From contig NZ_JAMZEC010000001.1 in the NCBI RefSeq assembly GCF_024172185.1, positions 186,001-250,000 on the forward strand: a DNA stretch of 64,000 bases, written 5' to 3'. This DNA is from Nonomuraea roseoviolacea subsp. carminata (lineage in GTDB: Bacteria > Actinomycetota > Actinomycetes > Streptosporangiales > Streptosporangiaceae). The notes beneath the pieces are model-generated. The model ran no database searches. It was given only the letters and a program-made list of their open reading frames with translations, and was not told the origin of the DNA. A program made the translations under genes and the position numbers. This document shows, in pieces, positions 26,165-35,740 of this stretch (position 1 is its first letter; each line of letters starts with the position of its first letter).

Positions 26165-27465
26165 CGGCGCGCGGCCGCCGTACCGGCGGGGATGCCCGAG
26201 GGCGCGCCGCGGTGCGCCGCGGTCAGGTCCTCCAGCGCCGGCACGACCTCGTTGGGGGTGGGGCAGTCGAGCATCTCCTCCCTGATCTTGGCCGCGCCGG
26301 CCCGGAACGACGAGTCGTCCAGCAGGTGGGCCAGGCCGTCGCGGACCGCGCTCGCCTGGCGGGCGGGGCCGGGCGGCAGGTACATGCCGGCGCCGAGCTT
26401 CTCCAGGCGCAGCGCGCGGAACACGTCGTCCCACTGCCAGGCGAGGGCGAGCTGCGGGACGCCGTAGAGCGCGGCGCTGGCCCACGTGCCCGCGCCGCCG
26501 TGGTGGACGACCGCGTCGCAGCTCGGCAGCACCACGTGCAGCGGCACGCTGTCGACCACGCGGACGTTGCCCGGCAGCGGCCTCATCCGCTCGCCGGCCT
26601 TGACGGTGGCGATCACCTCGACGTCCAGCTCGGCGATCGCCTCCAGCAGGTCGGCGACGGCGTCCAGGCCGGAGAAGCCGGTCGTGCGCTCGGTCATGCC
26701 CCCGGTGACGCACACCCGGGGCCGCGCGGGGTCGGTCCGCGACCAGGAGGGCACGACGGCGGGCAGCGGGCCGTTGTACGGGATGTAGCGCATCGGCACC
26801 AGCGGCTGGTCCAGCTCGAAGCGGACGCTGGCCGGCATCTGGTCGATGGTCCAGTGGCCGGTGACGACCTCGGGGCTGAACTCGGCGCCGTGGCGGCCGA
26901 GCGTCCAGGTGAGCCAGTCGCGCACCGCGTCGTCGCGCAGCTCGGGCGGCTGCGGCGCGAGCAGCCGCTGGAAGCGCTGGTACACCTGGAGGAACAGGTC
27001 GGGCCCCCACAGCAGCCGGGCGTGCGCGGCGCCGGTGACGTGCGCGGCCACGGCCCCGGCGAAGGTGAACGGCTCCCAGATCACGAGGTCGGGCCGCCAC
27101 CAGCGGGAGAAGGCCACCATCTCGTCGACCATCGAGTCGTTGTTGATCTGGGCGTAGAACATCGCCGTGAGCATCGTCGTGGACGACTCCAGGAAGTCCA
27201 GGTCGAGCAGCTCGGGGCGGCCCTCCAGATAGTCGGGGTTCTGGTGCAGGGCGAAGACGCCGGGGGCGGCGGCGGTCATCACCTGTTCCACCTGGTGGTC
27301 GTCGCCGACGGGCACGGCGGTGAGCCCGGCCCGGGCGATGCTGGGGGTCAGCGCGGGCTGGCTGGCCACCCGAACCTCGTGCCCCGCGGTGCGTAACGCC
27401 CAGGCCAGCGGCACCATGCCGTTGAAGTGGGCGTCCATGGCGAAAGACGTGACCAGCACGCGCAT
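26161..27465 (-). CDS. dnmS: Glycosyltransferase of the macrolide/anthracycline type (DnmS/AknS-like)
   Basis: The protein has 434 residues. It is a GT-B fold of family GT1: MRVLVTSFAMDAHFNGMVPLAWALR at the N-terminus (opening residues only quoted in part: VLVTSFAMDAHFNG), VIWEPFTFAG, and the donor-site motif DAVVHHGGAGTWASAALYGVPQ. It follows the P450-like helper gene, the pairing needed by DnmS/DnmQ and AknS/AknT. It probably attaches the aminosugar to C-7 of the aglycone. Confidence 0.9.
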   Translation of the reverse strand: MRVLVTSFAMDAHFNGMVPLAWALRTAGHEVRVASQPALTPSIARAGLTAVPVGDDHQVEQVMTAAAPGVFALHQNPDYLEGRPELLDLDFLESSTTMLTAMFYAQINNDSMVDEMVAFSRWWRPDLVIWEPFTFAGAVAAHVTGAAHARLLWGPDLFLQVYQRFQRLLAPQPPELRDDAVRDWLTWTLGRHGAEFSPEVVTGHWTIDQMPASVRFELDQPLVPMRYIPYNGPLPAVVPSWSRTDPARPRVCVTGGMTERTTGFSGLDAVADLLEAIAELDVEVIATVKAGERMRPLPGNVRVVDSVPLHVVLPSCDAVVHHGGAGTWASAALYGVPQLALAWQWDDVFRALRLEKLGAGMYLPPGPARQASAVRDGLAHLLDDSSFRAGAAKIREEMLDCPTPNEVVPALEDLTAAHRGAPSGIPAGTAAARR

Positions 27466-27511
27466 CGTCGAATCTCCTCACGCCCCGGGTCCCGCGAAGG
27501 ACCCGGGTCTC

Positions 27512-28840
27512 CTAACGGCACAGGGGAAGCCTGACCACGGCCCGCACGACGGGCGAGCGCATGCGGCGCACGACGGCTCCGTCCGCGCGCAGGCCCGGCC
27601 ACCGGGTGGCGGCGGCGCGGACGATCTCGGTGGCGACCACGCGGGCGAGCGGGGCGACGAGCTCCTCGGGCCCGCCTCCGGTCAGGGAGAGGCTCGGGGC
27701 GCCCGCGTGGGCGAGGTCGAAGCGGTCCGGGTCGGCGACGCCGGCCAGGTCGCGGTTCGCGGCGTCCACGACGATCACGACGTGGGCGTCGGCGTCGATG
27801 TCCTGGCCGTACGCGGCCAGCGGCTCCTGGGCGGTCCTGCTGACCAGCCGCACCGGCGGCGACCAGCGCAGGGTCTCCTCGACGGCGTCCGCCGCCAGCT
27901 CGGGCGAGCGGCACACGACCGCCCACTGCCCGGGGTGGTCGAGCAGCGCCACGACGGCGTCGGCGGCGGTGGCGGCCGCGATCTCGGCCCCGGCCACCAG
28001 GTGGAGCAGGCAGGCCGCCGCCACGTCCGCCTCGCCGAGGCCGGTGGCCAGCATGGCGCTGACCGCGTCGTCGCCGGGCTCGGCGGCGCGGGCCGTCACG
28101 AGGTCGTGGACGAGGACGCGGGCGCGGGCCACGGCCTCCTCCAGGTCGCGGGCCACGGGCAGGCGCGGCGGGCACAGCACGGCGTCCAGGGCGACGCCCA
28201 GTCGCGGCAGCAGCTCCGCCAGCTCCCGCTCGGCCGCGCGTCCGCCCTCGTCCGGGCCGGGGCCGGACAGGCCGAGGACGCGCGACAGGGCGGCGGCCAC
28301 CGCCGGCCTGACCAGGTCGGCGGCCAGGTCGAACGTCTCCCCGGCGCGGTCGGCGACGCGCCCGGCCGCGCTCCGGACGTCCGCCCGCCACGCCCCGGCC
28401 GTCACCGGGCCCAGCACGGGCCGGTTGACCCGGTCGAGCCGCCGGTAGTCGGCCAGCGGCAGCGTCAGCAGGGCGTCGTCCATGGGCGTGACGTGGCAGG
28501 TGCGCCAGGTCTCCCACAGGTTCTCGCCGAGGTGCGCGCGGTCGCCGCCCGGGTGGCGGGTGTCGAGGCGCGGGTCGCGCAGCAGCGCGGCGGCCGCCTC
28601 CCCGCTCGCCGTCACGCACGTGCCGAGGTGGCTGCGGAACAGGGGCCCCGCGCGCCTGATCTCCGCGCCGAGCGCCGCGGTGTCGTCGCCCTCGCCCCGC
28701 AGCAGCCGGGCGTACGGGTCGCCGAGCGCGCCCAGGACGAAGTGGAAGCCGCGGATCGTGAGCAGGTGACGGCCGAGCTCGCTGGGGGTCACCGTGGTCG
28801 TCGGCGCTGTGGGCGGCAGGGTCTGCGGCGTGGTCGGCAT
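27512..28840 (-). CDS. dnmQ: P450-like glycosyltransferase activator lacking heme ligand (DnmQ/AknT/DesVIII-like)
   Basis: The protein has 442 residues from ATG 28840. It has the P450 fold (LHLVAGAEIAAATAADAVVALL for the I helix, and an EETLRWSPPVRLVSRT ExxR region). Where a heme Cys loop should be it reads SLTGGGPEELVAPLARV, so no Cys ligand exists. This is the hallmark of helper proteins that activate deoxysugar transferases. It is directly upstream of the glycosyltransferase gene in the same operon, 46 bases apart. Confidence 0.9.
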   Translation of the reverse strand: MPTTPQTLPPTAPTTTVTPSELGRHLLTIRGFHFVLGALGDPYARLLRGEGDDTAALGAEIRRAGPLFRSHLGTCVTASGEAAAALLRDPRLDTRHPGGDRAHLGENLWETWRTCHVTPMDDALLTLPLADYRRLDRVNRPVLGPVTAGAWRADVRSAAGRVADRAGETFDLAADLVRPAVAAALSRVLGLSGPGPDEGGRAAERELAELLPRLGVALDAVLCPPRLPVARDLEEAVARARVLVHDLVTARAAEPGDDAVSAMLATGLGEADVAAACLLHLVAGAEIAAATAADAVVALLDHPGQWAVVCRSPELAADAVEETLRWSPPVRLVSRTAQEPLAAYGQDIDADAHVVIVVDAANRDLAGVADPDRFDLAHAGAPSLSLTGGGPEELVAPLARVVATEIVRAAATRWPGLRADGAVVRRMRSPVVRAVVRLPLCR

Positions 28841-28851
28841 CGTGGTGCTCC

Positions 28852-29769
28852 TCAGGTGGTGACGCGGTGGGGCGTGCGGAGGGTGTGCGAGCTGATGGCG
28901 GCGGCCAGCGGCTCGTGGACGGCCGAGGCGAGCGCGTGCCCCATCTCGGCCAGCTCCACGACCCGCGCCCCGGGGATGAGGTCGGCGACGTGCCGGGCGT
29001 GCGGCGGCGGCGCGGCGGGGTCGCGCATCGCCTGGATCGCCAGCGTGGGCACGCGTACCCCGGCCAGCTCCGCGCCCCGCGAGACCGGCGGCTGGGGGAT
29101 CATGTGGTGGTTGATCGGCTCCTGGAAGGAGCCCGCGTGCGCGACGGCGCGCAGCTCGGCGCGGCGGAACTCGTCGGCGTCGAACGGCAGGTCCGCGCCG
29201 TTGAGCAGCCGCCACTTCTCCACCCGCCGCTCCAGCTCGGCCTCCGGCCCGTCCACCGGCTCCGACATCAGCGTGATGACGTCCAGGAAGCGGCGGGTGG
29301 GCAGCGGCAGCCCGTCGGCGGAGGGCGCGCCGCTCGTGGCGCGTTCGATGTTGGCGTCGAAGTCGACGTCGAGCGCCCCGCCGAGCATGAGGGTGAGGCT
29401 CAGCAGCCGGTCGGGGTGGTCGATGGCGAGGAGCTGGCCGATGGTGTGGCCGAGCGACATGCCGACGACGTGCGCGGCCGGGACCTCCCAGCCGTCGAGC
29501 ACGGCCAGCGCGTCGGAGACCAGCTCGTCGAAGCCGTACGGCCGCGCCTGGAAGGTCGCGAAGTCGATGGCGGTCGAGCGGCCGGTGTCGCGGTGGTCGT
29601 AGCGGATGACGTGGTGGCCCTTCTCGGCGAGCAGCGCCACGAACGCGTCGGGCCACGACTTGGCCGACAGGTTGCCGCCGGCGATCAGCAGCAGCGGCGG
29701 GGCGCCGGGGTCGCCGAAGTCCTCGCTCCAGAGGGACACCTCGCCGTTGGCGATGACACGGGTCGTCAC
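28852..29769 (-). CDS. dnrP: Anthracycline C-15 methyl esterase (DnrP/RdmC/AknP-like)
   Basis: The protein has 305 residues from GTG 29769, overlapping the methyltransferase stop by four bases. The alpha/beta-hydrolase nucleophile elbow is [10 protein letters not shown] (Ser102 or so), with HG-type oxyanion residues replaced by [14 protein letters not shown] and a late His in [10 protein letters not shown]. RdmC and DnrP remove the methyl ester of the C-10 carboxyl, allowing decarboxylation. Its place between DnrK-like and DnmQ-like genes repeats the S. peucetius order. Confidence 0.9.
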   Translation of the reverse strand: MTTRVIANGEVSLWSEDFGDPGAPPLLLIAGGNLSAKSWPDAFVALLAEKGHHVIRYDHRDTGRSTAIDFATFQARPYGFDELVSDALAVLDGWEVPAAHVVGMSLGHTIGQLLAIDHPDRLLSLTLMLGGALDVDFDANIERATSGAPSADGLPLPTRRFLDVITLMSEPVDGPEAELERRVEKWRLLNGADLPFDADEFRRAELRAVAHAGSFQEPINHHMIPQPPVSRGAELAGVRVPTLAIQAMRDPAAPPPHARHVADLIPGARVVELAEMGHALASAVHEPLAAAISSHTLRTPHRVTT

Positions 29770-30815
29770 GAGACCTCCTCGGCCGGGGCGAGCACGATCA
29801 GGGACAGGTCGAAGGGGATCGTCGGGTTGGGCAGGCGGCGCACCGACTCCACGGCCAGCCCGGCGCGGGCGGCCAGCCCCGCCCACTCGTCGCGGGTGCG
29901 CAGCCGCCCGCCGAGGAAGACCAGCATGCGCAGGTCCAGCTCGGTGAACCGCTCGTTGCCGGCGTTCTCGGCCAGGTCGTCGCGCTCGTAGACGAGGATC
30001 CTGCCGCCGGGTTCGAGGGAGTCGGCGCAGCGGGCGAGGATCCGCGCGGCGTCCTCGTCCGGCCAGTTGAGCAGCACGAACGACAGCAGCATGACGTCGG
30101 CCTTGCACGGCAGCGGCGCGAAGAAGTCACCCTCGACCACGTCGCAGCGCTCGGCGAGGCCCTCGGCCGCCAGGTGCTCGCGGGCCACCTGCGCGGTGCC
30201 CGGCAGCTCCACGATCGTGGCGGTCACGTGCGGCGCGGCCCGCGCGACGGCCGCGACGAAGCCGCCGGTGCCGCCGCCGACGTCGCACACGTGGCGCACG
30301 CCGCTCCAGTCGTAGGCGGCGGTCGGCGCGTCGTAGGCCACGTGCTGGTCGCAGGCCATCAGCGACTCGAACGACTCGCGCAGGCGCGGCTCGGCGGCCA
30401 GGTCGTCGTAGAAGGGCCGGCCGTAGACGTCGGCGTAGGTCGGCCGGCCGGTGCGCACCGCGTCCAGCAGCCGGGTGAAGCCGACGTCGGCCCGGGCCAC
30501 GATCTCGCCGAGGTCGTGCCAGGCGCGCTGGGCGGCGGGGTGGTCGTCGGCGAGCACCTCACCCATCGCGGTCGGCGCCAGGCGGCCGCGCTCCGGCTCG
30601 GCCAGCACGCCGACCGCGACGAGGTGGCGGATCAGCCGGGCCAGCGCGTCCGGGTTCGTCCCGGTGCGCTCGGCCAGCTCGCGGGGGCCGGTCGCGCCGT
30701 CCTTGATGTGGTCGACCAGGCGGAGGGTGGCCGCCACGCGCACCGCCATCGGGGTGTGCAGGCTGCCGAGCCGGATCAGGCCCCACAGCGGGTCGTCGTC
30801 GCGTGACTCGGCCAT
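29766..30815 (-). CDS. dnrK: SAM-dependent anthracycline O-methyltransferase (DnrK-like)
   Basis: The protein has 349 residues (DnrK 356). The N-terminal dimerisation/winged-helix part is followed by the SAM site [18 protein letters not shown], and [11 protein letters not shown] later. The C-terminal segment ([23 protein letters not shown], then [15 protein letters not shown]) resembles DnrK more than the hydroxylase RdmB, judged from memory. DnrK methylates the 4-hydroxyl of carminomycin and can also decarboxylate at C-10. Its ATG shares one base with the stop of the cyclase gene. Confidence 0.88.
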   Translation of the reverse strand: MAESRDDDPLWGLIRLGSLHTPMAVRVAATLRLVDHIKDGATGPRELAERTGTNPDALARLIRHLVAVGVLAEPERGRLAPTAMGEVLADDHPAAQRAWHDLGEIVARADVGFTRLLDAVRTGRPTYADVYGRPFYDDLAAEPRLRESFESLMACDQHVAYDAPTAAYDWSGVRHVCDVGGGTGGFVAAVARAAPHVTATIVELPGTAQVAREHLAAEGLAERCDVVEGDFFAPLPCKADVMLLSFVLLNWPDEDAARILARCADSLEPGGRILVYERDDLAENAGNERFTELDLRMLVFLGGRLRTRDEWAGLAARAGLAVESVRRLPNPTIPFDLSLIVLAPAEEVS

Positions 30816-31252
30816 CAGGGACGCCAGCCGCCGTCCGCGGGCCACGGCATGTCGAGCTGCCGGTAGGTGCCGAGGTAGTCGGGCCAGTCGCGGTGGTCGC
30901 GGATCTTGCCGTCCACGATCCGGATCAGGTGGATCTGCTCACCGGAGAACCTGCGGCCGGTGGGCGGCATCCCGACGAGGTTGCCGACGTGGCGGCCGTA
31001 GAGCACGAGGCGGGCGCGCACCCACTCGCCGTTCTCCTCGTAGCCGATCTCCTCCAGGTGGGCGTCCTCGGAGAAGGCGTACTTCAGCCACTTGACCGCG
31101 CCCGCGAACGCCTCGGGGCCGCGCCCGTCGGGATCGTGTTCCAGCGCGCCGGGGTTCAGATATTCCGGATGAATGAACTCCGCGACGTCTCCGGTTTCGC
31201 CGCTGTTGTACGCCGCCACCATGCGGCGGACGATTTCGATCTGCTTGCTCAT
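30815..31252 (-). CDS. dnrD: Fourth-ring polyketide cyclase, SnoaL-like fold (DnrD/AknH/SnoaL)
   Basis: The protein has 145 residues, the usual size for SnoaL/AknH. Motifs are [38 protein letters not shown] and [27 protein letters not shown], including the Asp/His acid-base residues of the family. It closes the fourth ring of aklanonic acid methyl ester by an intramolecular aldol reaction to give aklaviketone. It is the first gene of the leftward tailoring operon and is divergent from the DnrC-like gene. Confidence 0.93.
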   Translation of the reverse strand: MSKQIEIVRRMVAAYNSGETGDVAEFIHPEYLNPGALEHDPDGRGPEAFAGAVKWLKYAFSEDAHLEEIGYEENGEWVRARLVLYGRHVGNLVGMPPTGRRFSGEQIHLIRIVDGKIRDHRDWPDYLGTYRQLDMPWPADGGWRP

Positions 31253-31338
31253 GGCGCTCCCTGAATGGGTGTGTCTCCGCGTCGATTGTTCGCTCCGGTA
31301 CGCGCGCGGGACAAGCGGGAAAGGCGGCGGTGCACCCG

Positions 31339-31367
31339 TTCTCGACCGGTTCTCCAGAGGCGCTCGA
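31339..31367 (-). promoter_or_regulatory. Pair of TCGAG heptamers 22 bp apart (putative SARP site)
   Basis: Read on the minus strand, TCGAGCG (31367-31361) and TCGAGAA (31345-31339) are exactly 22 bases apart, two helix turns. DnrI is known to bind TCGAG-containing repeats in the corresponding dnrC/dnrD promoter region of S. peucetius. Confidence 0.6.
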
Positions 31368-31397
31368 ATACTGGTGATTGCGCAGAAGGGAGGGCTT

Positions 31398-32261
31398 GTG
31401 GACAGCTCGGCGTACAAGCGACAGGTCGCGGGGGTCTTCGACGACTCCGCCGCGCGCTACGACCGGATGGGGGTGGAGTTCTTCACCCCGATGGGGCGGC
31501 GGCTTGTGGAGCTGGCGGCTCCCGCCGCAGGTGAGAGGGTGTTGGACGTCGGCTGCGGCCGGGGCGCCAGCCTCTTTCCGGCGGCGGAGCTGGTGGGGCC
31601 GCGAGGGCACGCGCTGGGCATCGACCTGGCCCCGGCCATGGTGGAGGAGGTCGGGAAGGAGATCGCCGCCCGGGGCCTTTCCCAGGTCGAGGCGCGGGTG
31701 ATGGACGCGGAAAATCCGGAGCTGCCGGCGGGCGCTTTCGACGTGCTGCTCGGCGGTTACAGCATCATTTTTCTCCCCGACGCCCCGGGGGCGCTTTCCC
31801 GGTATACGGAATTCCTCGCCGACGGCGGTCGGATCGCATTTACGAGTCCGGTTTTCCGGGCCGGGACTTTTCCGTTCCTGCCGCCGGAGTTCACCCCGCT
31901 CATTCCGTCGTCGCTGCTGGAGCACCTGCCAGCGGAATGGCGGCCGGAGGCGCTGGTGCGGCGTTTCAACAGCTGGCTGGAGGACGCCGCCGACCTGACG
32001 GCGACGCTGGAGCGGGCCGGCTACCGCGAGGTGCGGGTGCTGGACGAGCCGGTCCGGATGACCGCCGAGTCCCCCGAGCGGTGGGTGGAGTGGTCGCACA
32101 CCCAGGGGATGCGGCTGCTGTGGCAGAACCTGCCCGCGCCGCAGCGCGACGACCTGCGCGAGCGGCTGATCGAGGGGCTCGACCGGCTACGGGGCGGCAG
32201 CGGGCCGGTGGTCATCGAGGTCCCGGTCCGCTTCGTCACCGCCCGCGTCGCCCGCGGCTGA
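31398..32261 (+). CDS. dnrC: Aklanonic acid methyltransferase (DnrC/AknG/SnoaC-like)
   Basis: The protein has 287 residues from GTG 31398 after GAAGGGAGGG. Class I SAM motif [18 protein letters not shown] is at about 50-67. [22 protein letters not shown] at the start and [14 protein letters not shown] near the end are typical of this ester-forming subgroup (quoted in parts: [17 protein letters not shown]). It methylates the carboxyl group of aklanonic acid so that the DnrD-type cyclase can act. Its 3' end overlaps the convergent acyltransferase gene by 75 bases. Confidence 0.9.
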   Translation: MDSSAYKRQVAGVFDDSAARYDRMGVEFFTPMGRRLVELAAPAAGERVLDVGCGRGASLFPAAELVGPRGHALGIDLAPAMVEEVGKEIAARGLSQVEARVMDAENPELPAGAFDVLLGGYSIIFLPDAPGALSRYTEFLADGGRIAFTSPVFRAGTFPFLPPEFTPLIPSSLLEHLPAEWRPEALVRRFNSWLEDAADLTATLERAGYREVRVLDEPVRMTAESPERWVEWSHTQGMRLLWQNLPAPQRDDLRERLIEGLDRLRGGSGPVVIEVPVRFVTARVARG

Positions 32262-33302
32262 ACCGTCCGGGGCCGGCCCGGCCGACGCCGGGCCACCCGG
32301 GGCCGGGGCCGGGACGGTCGCCGGCAGAGCGGACAGGACGGACAGCGCGGACAGCCGTTCCAGGGCCGCGTCGAAGGCGGCGCGGTCCGCCTCGGGGCCG
32401 CCGGGCCGCGCGGGCAGCAGCGCCACCACCTCGCCCCGGCCGGCGCGCACCGCGCGGTGCCGCCGGGCGATGGTGCTCAGCCCCTGCCCGGGCCCGGCCT
32501 CGACGCAGACGACGTCGTCGCGGGCGGACAGGATCGCGTCCAGCGCGGGCCAGAACAGCACCGGCCGCACCGGGTGGCCGGCCCAGTAGTCCGGGTCGGC
32601 GGCCGTCTTCCGGGTCAGCGGCGCGGCCGTGTAGCAGGAGCGCAGCGGGATGCGCGGCGCGCGTACGGGAGTGGCGGCGAAGCCGTCGACGGCGGCGGAG
32701 GCGACGCCCGCCAGCATGGGGCTGTGGAAGGCGGTCATCGCGGGCACGGGGGCGCAGACGAACCCGTCGCGCCGCAGCCGCTCCTCCACCTCGGCGAGCG
32801 GGCGGGACGGCCCGGCCAGGATCGTCTGCCGGGGCGCGTTGACCGCGGCGACCACGACCTCGTCGGTCAGCGCCCCCTCCAGCGAGGCGGCGGAGGCCGA
32901 GACCGCGAGCATGCCGCCCGGAGGCGCCTCGGCCAGCAGCCGGATCCGCTCCTGCACCAGGCGCGCGCCGTCGCGCAGGGTGAACACGCCGCCCAGCACC
33001 GAGGCGGCCATCTCGCCGATACTGTGGCCGAGCATGACCCACGGCCGCACCCCGTGGTCCATCAGCGTGCGGCCGAGCGCGTAGTCCAGCGCGAACAGCA
33101 GCGGCTGCGACCGGGTGACGTGGTCGAGCGGGACCCGCGGGTCGTCGCTGAGCCAGTCGCGGCGCATCGCGTCGCCGTCGTCGAAGGCCGCCAGCACCTC
33201 GTCGAAGGCGGCGGTGAAGCGCGGCTCGCTGCCGTACAGCCCCCATGCCATCCGCGGGTGCTGCGATCCCTGGCCCGGGAACATCACCATGGTGACGGTC
33301 AC
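32187..33302 (-). CDS. dpsD: Acyltransferase of the starter-unit type (DpsD-like)
   Basis: The protein has 371 residues from GTG 33302. It has the malonyl-CoA:ACP transacylase fold: FPGQGSQHP at the start, active Ser94 in GHSIGE, and AFHSPML with the catalytic His. An Ala/Pro/Gly-rich tail of about 50 residues extends beyond the domain and overlaps dnrC on the other strand. It is fifth in the anthrone oxygenase-KSalpha-CLF-KSIII operon, the place of DpsD. In daunorubicin formation it is linked to propionyl starter choice together with DpsC. Confidence 0.88.
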   Translation of the reverse strand: MTVTMVMFPGQGSQHPRMAWGLYGSEPRFTAAFDEVLAAFDDGDAMRRDWLSDDPRVPLDHVTRSQPLLFALDYALGRTLMDHGVRPWVMLGHSIGEMAASVLGGVFTLRDGARLVQERIRLLAEAPPGGMLAVSASAASLEGALTDEVVVAAVNAPRQTILAGPSRPLAEVEERLRRDGFVCAPVPAMTAFHSPMLAGVASAAVDGFAATPVRAPRIPLRSCYTAAPLTRKTAADPDYWAGHPVRPVLFWPALDAILSARDDVVCVEAGPGQGLSTIARRHRAVRAGRGEVVALLPARPGGPEADRAAFDAALERLSALSVLSALPATVPAPAPGGPASAGPAPDGSAAGDAGGDEADRDLDDHRPAAAP

Positions 33303-33370
33303 GTCTCGCCTCTCTCCCCCGCCCACGCTCGGGCGGCTCGGTCCCTTCACGACCGCCTGCGCCGGGCGGT

Positions 33371-34531
33371 TCAGCCCTTCTCCCCCGCCCACGCCGGGCG
33401 GCTCAGCACCTCCACGACCGCGCACGACCACGAGAAGCCCGCGCCCACGCTGGCGAGCAGGCACAGATCTCCCGGCCCGACCGCGCCGGTGGTGACGAGG
33501 TGGTCGAACCCGGCGATCGGGTCGCCGGCGCCCAGGTGGCCGACGTGCCGGCTCCACGGCCAGGTGGTGCGCTCCGGGTCGATCCCGTACGGGGCGAAGA
33601 AGCCGGCCCGGAGCCGGCGCAGGCCCATGTGCGGCAGCGCGAAGCCCTTGACGTCCTCCAGGGCGACGCCCGCCTCCACCAGCGCCCCGGTCAGCGCGGC
33701 CTCCTGCCCGGCGCTCACCTTGGCGGCCGTCGCCGCCCGCCCCACCTCGCGCACGTAGGAGCGCTTGTGCAGGTCGAGGTCCACCGTGGGCAGTTCCTCC
33801 AGCGACGGCGCGCCGAACGCTTCGCCGCCCCGGTGCATGCCCTCCAGCTCCGGGTCGGAGACCGTCACGAGGCTGCGGATCCGGGCGAAGCCGGTCGTGC
33901 GCGACAGCACGAGCGCCGTGCCGCCGTCGGCGTAGACGGTGCCCGGGTCGCTGCGCCACCGGTCGAACCCGGGCGGGTTCATCCGGTCGCCCGTCGTGAC
34001 CAGCGCGCCCGTACGGGCCGGGGAGGCGTCCAGGTAGGCGGCGGCCAGTTCGAGCGCGGCCATCCCGCCGTTGGAGACCTGCCGGACCTCCATGGCCGGG
34101 CAGGTGTTGCCCACGGCGGCCCGCTGCACGTACGAGGCGGGCGCCCACAGGTGGTGGCCCTGGAAGTAGAGGCTGGCGTGCAGGACCAGGTCGATGTCCG
34201 CGGGGCCGGCGCCGGCACGGGCGAGCGCCGTCCGGGCCGCGCGGGCGGCCATCTCCGGGCCGCTCTCCTTGTCGGCGACGGCGACCGCGAGCATGCCGGT
34301 GGCCGCGGCGAGCGGCGGGTCGCACTCGCCCGCCTCCAGCGCCCGCTCCGTCGGCACGGCCGGCGGCAACCAGGCCGCGCACCCCGCGATGTACGGCCCG
34401 CCGGCCGCCGCCGCCCGGCCGCCATGCCGCGTGCCCGGCCCGCCGGCCGCCGCCCGGCCGTCATGCCGCTCGGCGGGCACGCCGGTCTCCCGCGCCTGGT
34501 GCGCGCCCGGCGCGCTCTCCTCGCCGGTCAC
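33371..34531 (-). CDS. dpsC: KSIII-like starter-unit selecting protein (DpsC-like) with Ser in place of the active Cys
   Basis: The protein has 386 residues from GTG 34531 (GTGA overlap with CLF). The thiolase fold of FabH-type enzymes is seen, but the active-site segment reads [14 protein letters not shown], with Ser153 where FabH has Cys. DpsC likewise uses Ser and selects propionyl-CoA as starter, so the product probably has the C-13/C-14 two-carbon side chain. About 45 extra Gly/Ala/Arg-rich residues precede the domain, coded by a direct repeat; the true start could be different. Confidence 0.88.
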   Translation of the reverse strand: MTGEESAPGAHQARETGVPAERHDGRAAAGGPGTRHGGRAAAAGGPYIAGCAAWLPPAVPTERALEAGECDPPLAAATGMLAVAVADKESGPEMAARAARTALARAGAGPADIDLVLHASLYFQGHHLWAPASYVQRAAVGNTCPAMEVRQVSNGGMAALELAAAYLDASPARTGALVTTGDRMNPPGFDRWRSDPGTVYADGGTALVLSRTTGFARIRSLVTVSDPELEGMHRGGEAFGAPSLEELPTVDLDLHKRSYVREVGRAATAAKVSAGQEAALTGALVEAGVALEDVKGFALPHMGLRRLRAGFFAPYGIDPERTTWPWSRHVGHLGAGDPIAGFDHLVTTGAVGPGDLCLLASVGAGFSWSCAVVEVLSRPAWAGEKG

Positions 34532-35736
34532 CGGCGCACGACCATCGCGCTGTTGAAGCCGCCCGCGCCGCGCGCCACCACCAGCGCCGCGTCCCCCGTG
34601 ATGGGCCGCGGGTCACCGAGCACGAGGTCCACGGGCAGCTCCGGGTCCACGTCGCGGACGTTCGCCGTCGCCGGGGCCACGCCCTCGCGCAGCGCCAGCA
34701 GCGCCGTCACGACGTCGAGCGGCGCGGCCCCCGAGTACAGCCGGCCGGTCAGCGTCTTCGGGGCCGTCACCGGCACCCCGCGCGGCCCGAAGACGGCCGC
34801 GAGCGTCCGCGCCTCCTCGGCGTCGAGACCGGGGTCGGCGGCGGCGTCGGCGATCACCAGGGCCACGTCCGCGGGGGCGATCCCGGCGTCGGCCAGCGCC
34901 GCCTCGACGGCCCGGATCAGCGCGGGCGGCCGTCCGGAGCCGGGCGGCGGGTCGAAGCTCGCCCCGTAGCCGGCGATCCGCCCGTACACCCGGGCGCCCC
35001 GCGCGCGGGCCGCCCCGCCCTGCTCCAGGGTCAGGATGGCGCCGCCCTCGCCCGGCACGTGCCCGCCGGCCCGGCGGTCGAAGGGCAGGTACGCGGCGGC
35101 GGGGTCGCCGGCCGTGCTGAGCCGCCCCCAGCGCGTCAGCGCGGCCATCCCGTACGGGCACAGCGACGAGTCCATCCCGCCGGTCACCATCATCGGCGTC
35201 CCGCGCGCGACCTTGCGCCGGGCGTGCGCGATGGCGTCGAGCCCGCCGGCCTGCTCGGTCACCATGACCCCGACCGGTCCCCGCAGGTCGTGCCGGATGG
35301 AGATCTGGCCGGTGTTGACCGCGTAGAACCACGCGAACGACATGAACGCGCTGACGTGGTCGGGCCCGTCGTGCCACAGGTGCTGCAGCTCCCGCTGGCC
35401 GAAGTCGAAGCCGCCCGAGGCGCTGGCGGTGATCACGCCCACGTCCAGCGGCGAGGCCGGCTCGAACCCGGACTCGGCGATGGCCCGGTCCGCGGCGTAG
35501 AGCGCGTACTGCGTCATGAGGTCGGTCTGCGGCAGGATCCGGGCCGGCAGATGGTCGCGGGGCTCGAAGCCCTCCACCTCGCCGGCCAGCGGCGAGGGCA
35601 GCCGGGCGGGGTCGAAGCGGCGCAGCGGCCTGATGCCGCTGCGCCCGCTCAGCAGCGCCGCCCAGTACTCCTCGGGGGTCAGGCCGACGGGGGCGACGAC
35701 GCCGACCCCCGTGACCACGACGTCCGTGTCAAGCAT
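34528..35736 (-). CDS. dpsB: Chain-length factor (KSbeta)
   Basis: The protein has 402 residues. It is ketosynthase-like but with Gln162 ([12 protein letters not shown]) instead of the active Cys, the mark of a chain-length factor that decarboxylates malonyl-ACP and sets chain length. It is four bases after KSalpha and overlaps the KSIII gene. Together with KSalpha it should build the 21-carbon decaketide (propionyl plus nine malonyl) of the anthracyclines. Confidence 0.95.
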   Translation of the reverse strand: MLDTDVVVTGVGVVAPVGLTPEEYWAALLSGRSGIRPLRRFDPARLPSPLAGEVEGFEPRDHLPARILPQTDLMTQYALYAADRAIAESGFEPASPLDVGVITASASGGFDFGQRELQHLWHDGPDHVSAFMSFAWFYAVNTGQISIRHDLRGPVGVMVTEQAGGLDAIAHARRKVARGTPMMVTGGMDSSLCPYGMAALTRWGRLSTAGDPAAAYLPFDRRAGGHVPGEGGAILTLEQGGAARARGARVYGRIAGYGASFDPPPGSGRPPALIRAVEAALADAGIAPADVALVIADAAADPGLDAEEARTLAAVFGPRGVPVTAPKTLTGRLYSGAAPLDVVTALLALREGVAPATANVRDVDPELPVDLVLGDPRPITGDAALVVARGAGGFNSAMVVRR

Positions 35737-35740
35737 GCGA

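Noticed and set aside
27512..28840. Counting the DnmQ-like protein as a working P450
   Set aside because: The heme-binding Cys loop is replaced, so it cannot hold heme in the normal way.
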